Source: Candidatus Magnetominusculus dajiuhuensis (lineage in GTDB: Bacteria; Nitrospirota; Thermodesulfovibrionia; Thermodesulfovibrionales; Magnetobacteriaceae). From it: a DNA stretch of 57,192 nucleotides. Under the pieces are notes generated by a model. It was not told the DNA's origin. It saw nothing but the letters and a program-made list of their open reading frames with translations, and did no database searches. The position numbers and the translations under genes were made by a program. The DNA is taken from NCBI GenBank assembly GCA_015233465.1, contig JADFXP010000018.1, positions 1 through 57,192 of the forward strand, in the 5' to 3' direction. Shown here one piece after another: positions 1-9,052 of the stretch. How positions within the stretch are numbered: the first letter of the stretch is position 1; every line of letters begins with the position of its first letter.

Positions 1-2
1 AT

Positions 3-1022
3 TTAACTGCCTTTAAACTCTATAAAAAAGCCCTTTCTCAGATAGATTCTTCAAGTGATAAATCTAATCTATTAGACTGTCTTAAATCAATCGCTGATAC
101 AGGCAGAATGACAGGCAATTTTAAGGGTTCTTTGACATATTATCAAAGGGCAGTTACGCTTTCTAAGGAGGCGGGCAATCAGGAATTTGCTGCAGATGCG
201 CAGGTTGGGCTGGGATTAACGCAGCGCGCCTTGGGATATTGGAAGCAGGCATTAGATGAGATTATGTCTGCTGAGGAATTTTATAGGAAAAATAATGACT
301 CAGAGGGACTTGCATTTTGTCGTTGGGCAACAGCTGGGGCATTTAGGATAAAGGGAGATATACCTAAGACCATAGAGATTTATAATGAAGCCCTTGAGAT
401 GTATTTTGAACTTGATGATCAATCAGGGGCATCTTATTGCATATGCGGGCTTGGCGGGGCAAGCAGGGCTATTGGGCAATATGATAAATCACTACAGTAT
501 TACAAAAAGGCAAACACAGAGTTTTCATTATTATCAGATAGATTTGGAAGCGCTTATTCATACTGCGGTATTGGAAATGCCTATCGTATGAAGGGTGAGG
601 TTGATATATCTATGCGCTATCTCAAAAAGGCAATGACGGTTTATGAAAGGATTGGAGATATTGTTAGTTCTGCTTATACGCTTTGGAGTATAGGGATGAT
701 ATATTTAATTAATAAAAAATATAAACTTGGTGAGCGGTATTTTAATAATGCCTCTCAATATTTCAAGAAAACTGGTGATGTTAGAGGAGATGTCTATGTT
801 GGACTTGGAATGAGTCAGATTGATGCTATGAAAGGCAATATTATTTCAGCAAAGAAGTTGCAATATAACTCTGAGAAGACAGCTAATGATTATTCGTTTT
901 CTCTTGAATATTGTCATGCACTTAAAATATTAGAAATAATGGATAATATTGAGCCATCAGATTGTTATAAGAGACTTGGCGTAAAAGAGTTATACGGAAA
1001 TCTTCCTTTAAATATACCTTAA
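3..1022 (+). CDS. TPR-repeat protein, 5' end outside window
   Basis: The frame is open from the first bases of the window, so the gene starts upstream; the ATG at 108 is internal. The visible ~339 residues are consecutive tetratricopeptide repeats of the A-x-x-Y-x-x-A-L type (for example ALDEIMSAEEFY, AIEIYNEALEMY-like and SLQYYKKANTEF segments), each about 40 residues apart. No catalytic domain is visible. TPR arrays are helical protein-protein interaction scaffolds. The function is unknown and could belong to a larger regulator or secretion protein whose N-terminus is not seen. The next gene, aroC, converges on it. Confidence 0.8.
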   Translation, partial: LTAFKLYKKALSQIDSSSDKSNLLDCLKSIADTGRMTGNFKGSLTYYQRAVTLSKEAGNQEFAADAQVGLGLTQRALGYWKQALDEIMSAEEFYRKNNDSEGLAFCRWATAGAFRIKGDIPKTIEIYNEALEMYFELDDQSGASYCICGLGGASRAIGQYDKSLQYYKKANTEFSLLSDRFGSAYSYCGIGNAYRMKGEVDISMRYLKKAMTVYERIGDIVSSAYTLWSIGMIYLINKKYKLGERYFNNASQYFKKTGDVRGDVYVGLGMSQIDAMKGNIISAKKLQYNSEKTANDYSFSLEYCHALKILEIMDNIEPSDCYKRLGVKELYGNLPLNIP

Positions 1023-1333
1023 AAAGGCTTCATAAAGAATTAGAGGTTTTAAATAGAATTAACTGAATTACTTCTAATACAAAAGTGCAAATAGTATAGT
1101 AATATTTTCAAATAGTGATATAAAACGTAGGGCAGGTTGAACCTGCCCCTGCTGGTAAACGAATAGGGCATATGCAATATGCCCCTACGTTATTAATTTC
1201 TGTTTCAGCTATTCATATTATTTTACCTTTTGAATTGCGAATTAGTATAAGAAAGCAGCTTAGGACAAATCACATTCTTTTATACATTTAAACCCTTGTA
1301 TTACAATTTTAGATAATTGTCTTATATTCATCC
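1023..1333. other. Intergenic region, 311 bp, with one palindromic element
   Basis: This gap lies between the convergent TPR gene and aroC. Apart from the two-hairpin element at 1126-1189, no open frame with coding character, RNA gene or clear terminator is visible. Confidence 0.6.
1126..1189. repeat. Type II two-hairpin palindromic element, copy A
   Basis: The outer ends are inverted (CGTAGGG at the left, CCCTACG at the right). Inside are two perfect hairpins: GGCAGGT/ACCTGCC around 1131-1147 and GGGCATAT/ATATGCCC around 1166-1184. The second copy is at 38007-38088 with the same ends but different stem sequences, as expected of REP-like elements whose stems vary by compensatory change. It could also act as a bidirectional terminator between the convergent genes. 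Confidence 0.75.
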
Positions 1334-2500
1334 CTAAAACACCTTGACCTGTTCAACATACCCCTTCCAATTCCAAACCGTTTCCTCTAAACTGTCTCCG
1401 CCAAACTTCTCCATAAACCCATCTGCCAGCACAAGCGCTGTCATTGCCTCTGCTATCACTGAACACGCAGGCACTGCACATACATCTGATCTCTCATATG
1501 CTGCCTTGAAGGCCTCTTTGGATATTATATCCACTGAATTTAAAGGCTTTCTAAGTGTTGGAATCGGTTTCATTACTGCGCGAATAATCAGCGGCATCCC
1601 ATTGGTCATTCCGCCCTCAATCCCTCCAGCATTATTGGTCTTTCTATAATATCCACTATCTTTATCGTAAAAAATCTCATCCATCACCTGCGATCCAGGT
1701 AGTTCTGCTGCCTTTGACCCAATCCCAAACTCAACTGCCTTAACCGCCTGAATCCCCATAATTGCCTGAGCAAGCCTGCCGTCAAGTTTCTTATCCCATT
1801 GGATATGCGAACCAATCCCTACAGGAAGTCCAGTTGCAAAGACCACAAAAGTCCCGCCAAGCGTATCTCCCTGCTCCTTTGCCTCATCTATCGCTGCCTT
1901 CATTCTATTAGTTGCAGACAGATCTGGGCATCTAACCTCTGATTGTTCTGCCTTTTTAAATAGTTCTTCTAACGTTTCATCTAAAGATTGAATCTCAGCA
2001 TTGCCAATTCTTATAATATAGCTTCCAATACTTACCCCAAATACAGACAAAAACTGTCTTGCTACTGCCCCAAGGGCAACCCTCATAGCTGTTTCTCTAG
2101 CAGAAGATCGCTCAAGGATATTTCTTATATCACTTTGATTATATTTTAGAGCCCCGCTTAGATCTGCGTGCCCAGGTCTTGCCCTTGTTACTGGACTAAT
2201 ACTTCCTATATCCGCTGAATCAATAGACATCCCCTGTTTCCAATTTTCCCAATCTTTATTAATTATCTGTAGACATAACGGCGAGCCAATCGTCTTTCCC
2301 CATCTTAGACCTGATAAAACAGAGGCCTTATCAGACTCGATCTTCATCCTCCCGCCGCGGCCATAGCCCTTCTGCCGTCTTTTTAATTGATTATCAATCT
2401 GTTCAATGGATAATTCCAGATTTGAGGGCAGTCCTTCTATTATTCCAGTTAAAGCCTGTCCGTGAGATTCACCTGATGTTATGTATCTTATATTTGCCAT
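1334..2500 (-). CDS. aroC: Chorismate synthase
   Basis: Converts 5-enolpyruvylshikimate-3-phosphate to chorismate, the last step of the shikimate pathway, using reduced FMN. The 388 residues match the usual family length. Recognisable signatures are GESHGQ near residue 11, [21 protein letters not shown] and GGTF in the middle, and an [11 protein letters not shown] segment towards the C-terminus. The ATG at 2500 gives the canonical [14 protein letters not shown] start. It is divergent from the GT9 gene with only 26 bp between start codons, so both promoters must overlap neighbouring coding sequence. Confidence 0.97.
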   Translation of the reverse strand: MANIRYITSGESHGQALTGIIEGLPSNLELSIEQIDNQLKRRQKGYGRGGRMKIESDKASVLSGLRWGKTIGSPLCLQIINKDWENWKQGMSIDSADIGSISPVTRARPGHADLSGALKYNQSDIRNILERSSARETAMRVALGAVARQFLSVFGVSIGSYIIRIGNAEIQSLDETLEELFKKAEQSEVRCPDLSATNRMKAAIDEAKEQGDTLGGTFVVFATGLPVGIGSHIQWDKKLDGRLAQAIMGIQAVKAVEFGIGSKAAELPGSQVMDEIFYDKDSGYYRKTNNAGGIEGGMTNGMPLIIRAVMKPIPTLRKPLNSVDIISKEAFKAAYERSDVCAVPACSVIAEAMTALVLADGFMEKFGGDSLEETVWNWKGYVEQVKVF

Positions 2501-2506
2501 TTTTGT

Positions 2507-2520
2507 TATAATATGGGTGA
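2507..2520 (+). promoter_or_regulatory. Putative -10 box and Shine-Dalgarno of the GT9 gene
   Basis: TATAAT at 2507-2512 is followed by GGTGA at 2516-2520, six bases before the ATG at 2527. A transcript starting about seven bases after the -10 would have almost no leader. No convincing -35 is seen, so the assignment is tentative. Confidence 0.35.
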
Positions 2521-2526
2521 TTTATT

Positions 2527-3561
2527 ATGAAAAAGTCAATCATCAATACTAAAGAGCCTCAAAAAATCCTCATCGTTAAGCCAAGCGCACTTGGCGATGT
2601 TATCCATAGTCTGCCATTTCTATATGCCCTTAAAAGTCGTTTTCCTAATGCTGCTATTCATTGGGTCATTGCTAAAGGTTTAGAGGGACTGCTCTCTAAT
2701 CACCCATTGATTGATAAACTCTGGATTATCAACAAAGGCTCATGGAAAAAGACCTCTAATATCTCTACCACAATCAAGGAATTGAAAATTCTATTTCATG
2801 ACCTTAAAGAGCAAAATTATGACTTAGTCATTGACCTTCAAGGTCTTTTAAGAAGCGCAATTATCACTCATTTTTCAAAGTCAAAGGCATCAGTAGGATT
2901 TAGCGATGCAAGGGAATTTGCTCCATTTTTTTATAGACATAAAATAATAGGCGGTAAAGATATTCATGCTGTTGATAGGTATTTGAAGATTGCTAAATAT
3001 TTAGACTGCAATATTGATAGCATTAACTTCGCCATGCCAGAATTTGACCCTATTCCTCAGATAATTAAAACACTGCCAGATAAATACATTGTAATGATAC
3101 CTTCTGCTATGGCTGCTGCTAAGAGATGGTCTCCTGAGAGATTTGGGGCTCTTGCATCAATTCTTCCTTATAAATCTGTTATTATTGGAAGCGCACAAGA
3201 CATCCCAATCTCTGAGATTGTCTTAAATCAAGCAAATAATAATGCCATCTCTCTCTGCGGAAAGACAAATCTTTCAGAATTAATGGCAGTTATTAAAAAT
3301 GCAGCATTTTGTGTTACTAATGACACAGGCCCTATGCACATTGCTGCTGCCCAAAACGTACCAATTGCTGCAATATTTGGTCCAACCAATCCAATAAGAA
3401 CTGGCCCTTATGGGGCAAATAACATCATAATTCGAAAAGACCTGCCGTGCGTTCCTTGTTATAAGAGAAATAAATGCAGCAATCGTATATGTTTAGATTC
3501 CTTAACAGTAAAAGAGGTAAAAGAGGCTATCTATTCTTCTCCCATATTCGGTCTTCTCTAA
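2527..3561 (+). CDS. waaC: Glycosyltransferase family 9, LPS heptosyltransferase I-like
   Basis: GT9 enzymes transfer heptose from ADP-heptose to the Kdo-lipid A core on the cytoplasmic face of the inner membrane. The N-terminus ILIVKPSALGDVIHSLP is the GT9 glycine-rich loop. The DLQGLLRSA segment and a following AREFAPFFY stretch resemble the WaaC subgroup, and the C-terminal half has the NDTGPMHIAAA donor-binding motif and FGPTNP. At 344 residues it has family length. Its last 35 bp overlap the convergent GT2 gene. It fits a lipopolysaccharide-making cell, with kdsC also in the window. The exact sugar donor is inferred. Confidence 0.85.
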   Translation: MKKSIINTKEPQKILIVKPSALGDVIHSLPFLYALKSRFPNAAIHWVIAKGLEGLLSNHPLIDKLWIINKGSWKKTSNISTTIKELKILFHDLKEQNYDLVIDLQGLLRSAIITHFSKSKASVGFSDAREFAPFFYRHKIIGGKDIHAVDRYLKIAKYLDCNIDSINFAMPEFDPIPQIIKTLPDKYIVMIPSAMAAAKRWSPERFGALASILPYKSVIIGSAQDIPISEIVLNQANNNAISLCGKTNLSELMAVIKNAAFCVTNDTGPMHIAAAQNVPIAAIFGPTNPIRTGPYGANNIIIRKDLPCVPCYKRNKCSNRICLDSLTVKEVKEAIYSSPIFGLL

Positions 3562-4648
3562 ATATTGACCTGATTATTGCAATCATGCTTGCGTAGTTTG
3601 TCATACAATAATAATATGGTATCAATAAAATCTTTGGCAATCTTTTTGACGTAAATTTATCTATTAATAGACCAATAATAGCAGATAGATATAATCCTAA
3701 CTGTAAGATTAACGTCACAAAATATATCGTTTGACCTTCTTTTATAATCATGATATTGTTTATCAGTAGCGCTATCAAAAAAAATGGCGTAAGCCATCTA
3801 AGTATCTTATGCGAAATCAACTGAAATCCTATAAAAACCCTTCCCTTAATAACTGCCTCCCTTAATAACATCAAGGCGCTTATAAAATTCCACGACATTA
3901 TCCTCACCTTTCTCTTATACTCATCCCTAAAATTCTCAGTTACCTCTTCATATGCGATTGCCTCTGGTTCAAGTATTACCTTATAACCATTAATCCCAGC
4001 ATTTATAGGCAGTTCAAAATCATCTCCCCTATATTTACTTAGCGGTAACCACGCCTCCTTTCTTAGTGCAAATATACAACCATTTGCCCCAAGCAGGTGC
4101 TGCAATCTTGATGACAATTTCTTGATAATAAATTCATAATTCCAATAAATAGATTCCCCTTTACCAATTGAAGTCTGATTCGGATTTATATATTTCATCC
4201 TCCCGCTCACGCATCCTACGCCTTTATCCTTAAAATTGCGTACAAGTTTCCTTATTGCCTCCTTTTCATACATCCCGTTTGCGTCTGAAAATATTATTAT
4301 TTCACCACTACACTGCGGAATGACCCTGTATAATGTCGCTGCCTTCCCCTCTCTACCCTCAAATGCAAATAATCTTATACCTTCATAACCCTTTACAATT
4401 TCATTAGTGGAATCATTAGATTCTGAGGCTATTATTATCTCAAGTCTTGGATAATCTAACTCAAGTGAATTCTTTATCTTTGCCTCTATCACTCTCTCTT
4501 CATTATATGCCGAGATTACTAGTGAAACAATCGGCAGTTCATCCCCTTGTTCTGGCTTTTTGCTAAATATCAAAGCAAGAAAGAATAATACTATAGGATA
4601 GATTACGTATGGATATATTATTAAAAATATTAAAAAATAATATAACAT
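3527..4648 (-). CDS. Membrane glycosyltransferase family 2
   Basis: 373 residues. One N-terminal membrane helix (about residues 3-28) is followed by a GT-A domain with VISAYNEE, the nucleotide-sugar-binding SDAN near residue 121, a GDDFELP acceptor-side motif and an R-x-x-R-x-x-SWNF stretch equivalent to the QxxRW region of processive enzymes. About three C-terminal helices follow. The architecture resembles membrane GT2 enzymes making polysaccharide or lipid-linked glycans; the substrate cannot be told. The start codon follows the end of a type I element by only a few bases, with no strong Shine-Dalgarno. It lies downstream of and co-directional with the radical SAM gene. Confidence 0.85.
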   Translation of the reverse strand: MLYYFLIFLIIYPYVIYPIVLFFLALIFSKKPEQGDELPIVSLVISAYNEERVIEAKIKNSLELDYPRLEIIIASESNDSTNEIVKGYEGIRLFAFEGREGKAATLYRVIPQCSGEIIIFSDANGMYEKEAIRKLVRNFKDKGVGCVSGRMKYINPNQTSIGKGESIYWNYEFIIKKLSSRLQHLLGANGCIFALRKEAWLPLSKYRGDDFELPINAGINGYKVILEPEAIAYEEVTENFRDEYKRKVRIMSWNFISALMLLREAVIKGRVFIGFQLISHKILRWLTPFFLIALLINNIMIIKEGQTIYFVTLILQLGLYLSAIIGLLIDKFTSKRLPKILLIPYYYCMTNYASMIAIIRSIFREDRIWEKNR

Positions 4649-4651
4649 TAT

Positions 4652-4713
4652 TTGTCATGAGGGCTTTGCCCTCAAACTCCCATAAGGGGTCTTAGACCCC
4701 TTAACCCCTTAAT
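4652..4713 (-). repeat. Type I bipartite palindromic element, copy 1
   Basis: The constant stem GAGGGC/GCCCTC lies at 4659-4673 and the variable stem AAGGGGTC/GACCCCTT at 4684-4702. The left edge supplies the last codons and stop of the radical SAM gene. The right edge ends just before the GT2 start. The 24 bases at 4650-4673 are the exact complement of 28214-28237 in front of ksgA. Confidence 0.85.
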
Positions 4714-6149
4714 AAATATCTTAAAAATCTTCTGGCTGATTTGAAAGTTCTTCTGATTTCCGAAGGGGTCTTTATTTGCTGGATTAATTTATACATCATA
4801 TAATTAAACCTTAAATAATATCGTTTCCTTGCGTAATTACACCACTGCCTTATTTCATCACTACTCATATCTGGCATCTTTAATACCGAATTATGATTGC
4901 CATCTTGCGTCAAATAATCAGAATATGATGAAATTGTCAATAATCCCTCATCAAGCGCCCATTGATAATCCTTAGTCCCAGGATATGCCATTAATGGGAA
5001 AAACTGCATCGTATCATCATTTAATCTTAAAGCCAAATCAAGATTCTTTTCTAATGTCTCACGACTCTCTCCTCTATTTCCAGCCATAAAACATCCATGC
5101 ACTAACAGCCCGCTTTCCTTAGCATTTTTTGAAAACTCTATTATCATATCCCTCGTTATCTTTTTATTAATATTCCTCAAAACCTCATCATCAGCACTCT
5201 CATATCCAACTGTAATCAATACACATCCTGCCCGCTTCATCCACTCCATAGTCTCTAAACTAAGATTTACCCTGACATTACAATACCACTTTATCTTAAT
5301 CTTCCGTCTTATTATCTCATTGCAAATATCAATTACACGTCTTTGATCGCCTGTAAATGTGTCATCCTCTATGCCAATCTGTCTGACCTGCGGCATGTTG
5401 GTTACTATCCACTCAAATTCATCTGCCACATTTATAGATGAGCGCATTCTATACCCAGTGCCATGAATGGTCTGAGGATACACGCAAAACGTACATCTTG
5501 CAACACATCCACGCGCCGTAATTATCTGTACCTCTGGATAATCACTTGCTGCAAAAAAATATTTATTGATATCAAGATGTTTATGGTAAGCCTTTGAAAC
5601 AAATGGCAAGAGGTCAAGGTCAGTAATCGCCTCTCTGCGCTTATTTATAACTATCTGCCCGTTTTCCCTATAAGCCAGCCCTTCTATATCCTTAAAAGAT
5701 TTATCATATAACTTCTCAGCCAATTCAACGACGGTTCTATCTGCCTCTCCAACGATTACTGCATCAATTGTGGTATTTAATAGAAGTGTCTCCTCAGGAA
5801 GGGCAGAGGGATGAGTCCCCATTAGCGCAATATAACAATCTGTAAGTCGCTCTTTAATGCTCGCCCCAACCATTACATCATTATAAATACTTGCTGTGCT
5901 TGTATCTATTATTACTAAATCAGGCTGAAAATCTATTACTATTTCAAGCGTCTCAATAAGTCCATATTCATAAGCGCAGGCATCTATGATTTTAACCTCA
6001 TGCCCAGCATCTTCAAGACCAATAGCTGCATAACAAAGCCAGATTGGATAATAAAGCGTCCCGCTCTTTGTGATTGCAGGACTCCTTGAGGAACGCGAAT
6101 ACCTGCCGTGTTCCGTCTTAAATGGTGGATTTAAACATAATATCTTCAT
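4701..6149 (-). CDS. B12-binding domain radical SAM protein
   Basis: 482 residues. An N-terminal Rossmann-like cobalamin-binding domain (about 1-150, LNPPFKTEHGRYSRS start) precedes a radical SAM core with C215-x3-C219-x2-C222 (CVARCTFC), which binds the 4Fe-4S cluster. The family performs methylations and other radical rearrangements on lipids, hopanoids, bacteriochlorins or peptides; the substrate is not identifiable. The neighbouring GT2 gene suggests an envelope or glycolipid role, which is inference. The final residues and the TAA lie in the edge of a type I element. Confidence 0.85.
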   Translation of the reverse strand: MKILCLNPPFKTEHGRYSRSSRSPAITKSGTLYYPIWLCYAAIGLEDAGHEVKIIDACAYEYGLIETLEIVIDFQPDLVIIDTSTASIYNDVMVGASIKERLTDCYIALMGTHPSALPEETLLLNTTIDAVIVGEADRTVVELAEKLYDKSFKDIEGLAYRENGQIVINKRREAITDLDLLPFVSKAYHKHLDINKYFFAASDYPEVQIITARGCVARCTFCVYPQTIHGTGYRMRSSINVADEFEWIVTNMPQVRQIGIEDDTFTGDQRRVIDICNEIIRRKIKIKWYCNVRVNLSLETMEWMKRAGCVLITVGYESADDEVLRNINKKITRDMIIEFSKNAKESGLLVHGCFMAGNRGESRETLEKNLDLALRLNDDTMQFFPLMAYPGTKDYQWALDEGLLTISSYSDYLTQDGNHNSVLKMPDMSSDEIRQWCNYARKRYYLRFNYMMYKLIQQIKTPSEIRRTFKSARRFLRYLLRG

Positions 6150-6187
6150 CTAAACCATTATATCAAATTATACAAGAAAAAGGCATC

Positions 6188-6246
6188 TCCTTAAGGGCTC
6201 TGCCCTTAAAATCCTGCAAGGGAACTCGTTCCCTTGACCCATTATT
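6188..6246 (-). repeat. Type I bipartite palindromic element, copy 2
   Basis: Constant stem TTAAGGGC/GCCCTTAA at 6191-6209 and variable stem CAAGGGAAC/GTTCCCTTG at 6217-6236. It lies in the divergent gap between the radical SAM gene and RNase R. Confidence 0.85.
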
Positions 6247-6306
6247 AAAAACTGATTAATTTATGTTAAACTAACAGTAATCAATAGAGGAGAAAAATAT
6301 AGAAAA

Positions 6307-8400
6307 ATGATTGAAAAAGAAACAGTTCTCACCATTATTAATAATAGAAAAAAACCAGCTTCATTTAAAGAATTAACCGAATTACTTGAAGTTAAAAAAA
6401 ATGATGAAACTCAATTAAAAAAAATGCTGCGAAAAATGTGCAAAGAAGGCGTAATAGTCCGCAATAAAAAATTCCAATACTCCCCTGCCTCTGAAGTAAA
6501 CTTGGTCACTGGCTATTTTGAGGCTCATAAAAATGGCTTTGGATTTGTTATTACCGCTAAACCCGGCGAACGCGACATCTTCATCCCGCAGCGCAAAACC
6601 ATGACTGCTATGAATAACGACAGAGTTATGGCAAGAATTGAACGTGAATCAACCCGTGACGGCTCTATCGTCAAAATCCTTGAACGCGCAAATACCTTTT
6701 TAGTCGGCACGCTTGAAGACTCTGGAGCAGCTTTTTTCCTCAAACCTAACAATAAAATGATCTCTATAGAGGTCTATATCCCTAAAAAAGATTCCAAAAA
6801 GGCGCATCATGGCGACACTGTAACTGTTCAGATAACAGAATTTCCAGAATCAGGCAGACCACCTAAAGGAAAGGTTTTAAAAATCTTAAAAACACCTACA
6901 GAACCAAATGATGAAATTAATTATATCATTGAAGAATTCAACCTGCCAAAGAGATTTCCATCAAGGGTAATTAATCAAGCAAAAACAATTGACGATAAAA
7001 TTACACCAGAAAAATTAGAAAATCGTAAAGACTGCCGTAACATAAATACTGTCACAATTGACGGCGAACAGGCAAGAGATTTTGATGATGCTGTTTCAAT
7101 TGAACGCATCAAACAAGGCTATAAACTATATGTTCATATAGCAGATGTTGGATATTATGTGCCAATGGATTGCGATATTGACCTTGAGGCAAGAGAGAGA
7201 GGCACAAGTGTTTATCTGCCTGACAGGGTAATTCCTATGCTTCCTAAACAGCTCTCTGAAGATATTTGTAGTCTTAAGCCAAAGGTTGATAGATTGACAT
7301 TTACTGTAGAGATGGATTTCGATCTTGATGGTAAAGATTTAGGAGTCTCATTTTATCCAAGTATTATAAATAGCAATGAACGTATGACATATACAGATGT
7401 ATTTGGAATTTTAAGTGAAGGCAAACCTAAATTACTCAAAAAATATGCAGCGCTCATTCCTGATTTAGAACTTATGGGCGAACTTTGCAAGATTTTAAGC
7501 AAAAAACGTTCTAAGCGAGGCAGTCTTGATTTTGATCTCCCAGAGCCTGAGGTTTTGCTGAATCTTCAAGGAAATCCTGAAAATATTATTATTGCTGAAA
7601 GGAATTTTGCCCATACTCTGATTGAGGAATTTATGATTGCTGCTAATGAGGCGGTTGCAGAGTGGCTAAGTTCAATGGATATACCTATTCTTTATAGGAT
7701 TCATGAAAAACCAAATAAAGATAAACTTGAAAATATTGCCAAGATTCTTAAATGTATCACTGATATAAAGATAAAAAAATTAACTCCTTCTGGTATTGCT
7801 GGCGTAATCTCCAAATTAAGCCAAAATCCGTTAAGAGACGTAATCATCTATATTATTTTACGCAGTATGAAACAGGCGCAGTATTCTCCATATAATGTCG
7901 GACATTTTGGGCTTGCTTCAGAGTATTATTGTCATTTTACATCTCCAATTAGACGGTATCCTGATTTAGTAGTTCATAGAATCTTAAGAGACGCATTAAA
8001 TGATGGAGGCATTAATGAAAAGGGGAAAAGGGAATTAACTAAGACGCTGCCATTAATAGCTTTTAATTCTTCTAAGATGGAGCGTATGGCAGAGCGCGCT
8101 GAAAGGGAGGCAATAGCAGCATTAAGGGCATGGTTTATGTTAGACAAGGTTGGAGAGGAATTTAGCGGAACAATCATTGGTATAAATGCAAATGGAATAC
8201 GAATAAGATTAAATGATTTTTATATAGAGGGATTTTTACATGTATCAGATATGACGGATGATTTTTATATCTTTCATGAAGAATGCCTGACACTAACAGG
8301 TAGAAATAAACGCAGGAAATTTTCAGTAGGCGGCGCTATCACTGTAAGGGTTGACAGAGTAGACACAGTCGGCAGAGAGATCATATTTGGTATTGTATAA
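6307..8400 (+). CDS. rnr: Ribonuclease R
   Basis: A processive 3'-5' exoribonuclease that degrades structured RNA in the cytoplasm. Domain order: N-terminal winged helix (1-60), cold-shock-like RNA-binding domains (about 65-230), the RNB catalytic domain with D258-F-D-D261 as Mg-binding acidic residues, and a C-terminal S1 domain (from about 605). At 697 residues it is shorter than the E. coli enzyme, lacking the basic tail, which is common outside enterics. A GAGGAG at 6287-6292 lies rather far (14 nt) from the ATG, but no closer in-frame start exists. With RNase J also here, the organism mixes Gram-negative and Gram-positive style RNA turnover. Confidence 0.95.
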   Translation: MIEKETVLTIINNRKKPASFKELTELLEVKKNDETQLKKMLRKMCKEGVIVRNKKFQYSPASEVNLVTGYFEAHKNGFGFVITAKPGERDIFIPQRKTMTAMNNDRVMARIERESTRDGSIVKILERANTFLVGTLEDSGAAFFLKPNNKMISIEVYIPKKDSKKAHHGDTVTVQITEFPESGRPPKGKVLKILKTPTEPNDEINYIIEEFNLPKRFPSRVINQAKTIDDKITPEKLENRKDCRNINTVTIDGEQARDFDDAVSIERIKQGYKLYVHIADVGYYVPMDCDIDLEARERGTSVYLPDRVIPMLPKQLSEDICSLKPKVDRLTFTVEMDFDLDGKDLGVSFYPSIINSNERMTYTDVFGILSEGKPKLLKKYAALIPDLELMGELCKILSKKRSKRGSLDFDLPEPEVLLNLQGNPENIIIAERNFAHTLIEEFMIAANEAVAEWLSSMDIPILYRIHEKPNKDKLENIAKILKCITDIKIKKLTPSGIAGVISKLSQNPLRDVIIYIILRSMKQAQYSPYNVGHFGLASEYYCHFTSPIRRYPDLVVHRILRDALNDGGINEKGKRELTKTLPLIAFNSSKMERMAERAEREAIAALRAWFMLDKVGEEFSGTIIGINANGIRIRLNDFYIEGFLHVSDMTDDFYIFHEECLTLTGRNKRRKFSVGGAITVRVDRVDTVGREIIFGIV

Positions 8401-8408
8401 TGAATTTT

Positions 8409-8505
8409 AAGGATCTTTTTGGAAATTTTTTTTCAAAAATTTCGTCCATTAATCCCTATGCGGTTTGCGGGAGACCGTAGATGAAAAGGGCAGAGCCCTT
8501 GCAAG
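8409..8505 (+). repeat. Type I element, long mosaic copy 3
   Basis: The constant stem AAGGGC/GCCCTT is at 8486-8500, preceded by TTTGCGGGAG. The variable stem is interrupted by an AT-rich hairpin (GAAATTTTT/AAAAATTTC, about 8421-8443) related to the hairpins inside copies at 48007 and 50190. It sits between convergent rnr and the two-CW genes. Confidence 0.65.
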
Positions 8506-8517
8506 GATAAATCGTAA

Positions 8518-8540
8518 TGCGCAGTTATATATTCTGCGCA
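8518..8540. terminator. Possible hairpin terminator
   Basis: Seven-bp stem TGCGCAG/CTGCGCA with a nine-base AT loop, located between convergent genes. There is no T-tract after it on either strand, so a terminator role is only suggested by position. Confidence 0.35.
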
Positions 8541-8559
8541 TTATATCAAATCAATAATT

Positions 8560-8757
8560 TTAAGACTTAACTGAATACTCTTTGTAATAAACACATTCCT
8601 TACAATATTTAAGTTTTTCAGTCAAAGTAGTCATCTGCATAGTACCGCCCTTGCACATACAACCTGTGATCTTCCAGCAGTCAGAACCTCTATCTGGATA
8701 AGCGGGGCAGCTTTTGCGATGCTTTTCTGAACACTTAATAACTTCCCAACAATTCAT
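8560..8757 (-). CDS. Two-CW domain small Cys-rich protein (paralogue 2)
   Basis: 65 residues with eight cysteines in the pattern MNCWExxxC, CPAYPDxGxDCWK, GCMCKGG and CKxCxxYK. This is the two-CW domain signature, probably a small metal-binding fold; the function of such proteins is not established. A clear GGAGG lies five to six bases before the ATG. It is a tandem paralogue of the gene at 8829-9026, 71 bp apart, in the same direction as the SQR-like gene, suggesting an operon. The family name is recalled; metal binding is inferred from cysteine spacing. Confidence 0.8.
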   Translation of the reverse strand: MNCWEVIKCSEKHRKSCPAYPDRGSDCWKITGCMCKGGTMQMTTLTEKLKYCKECVYYKEYSVKS

Positions 8758-8828
8758 ATTACCTCCATTTGTACTTTGTCGCTTTGCTGCAAAATATATT
8801 TATATTTTACAAAGAGTAACCAATATTA

Positions 8829-9026
8829 TTAAGGTAAATTAAAATATTGTTTATAAAAAGTGCACCCTTTGCAAATTTTAACCTTCTCAATAATAGTTGC
8901 AGTCTGCATAGTACCGCCTTTACACATGCAGCCAGTTAATTTCCAGCAGTCAAAGCCTTTATCTGGATAAGCTGGACATCTTTTGCGATACACTTCTGAA
9001 CACTTAATAATTTCCCAGCAATTCAT
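8829..9026 (-). CDS. Two-CW domain small Cys-rich protein (paralogue 1)
   Basis: 65 residues, about 70 percent identical by eye to the next gene and sharing all eight cysteines and both CW pairs. It starts 26 bp after the stop of the DUF1641-type gene, so it is probably the third gene of the SQR operon. The Shine-Dalgarno is weak, which may mean translation coupled to the upstream gene. Function unknown; possibly a small metal or redox accessory protein. Confidence 0.8.
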   Translation of the reverse strand: MNCWEIIKCSEVYRKRCPAYPDKGFDCWKLTGCMCKGGTMQTATIIEKVKICKGCTFYKQYFNLP

Positions 9027-9052
9027 ATTTCTTTAATATCTGACTTTTTCCC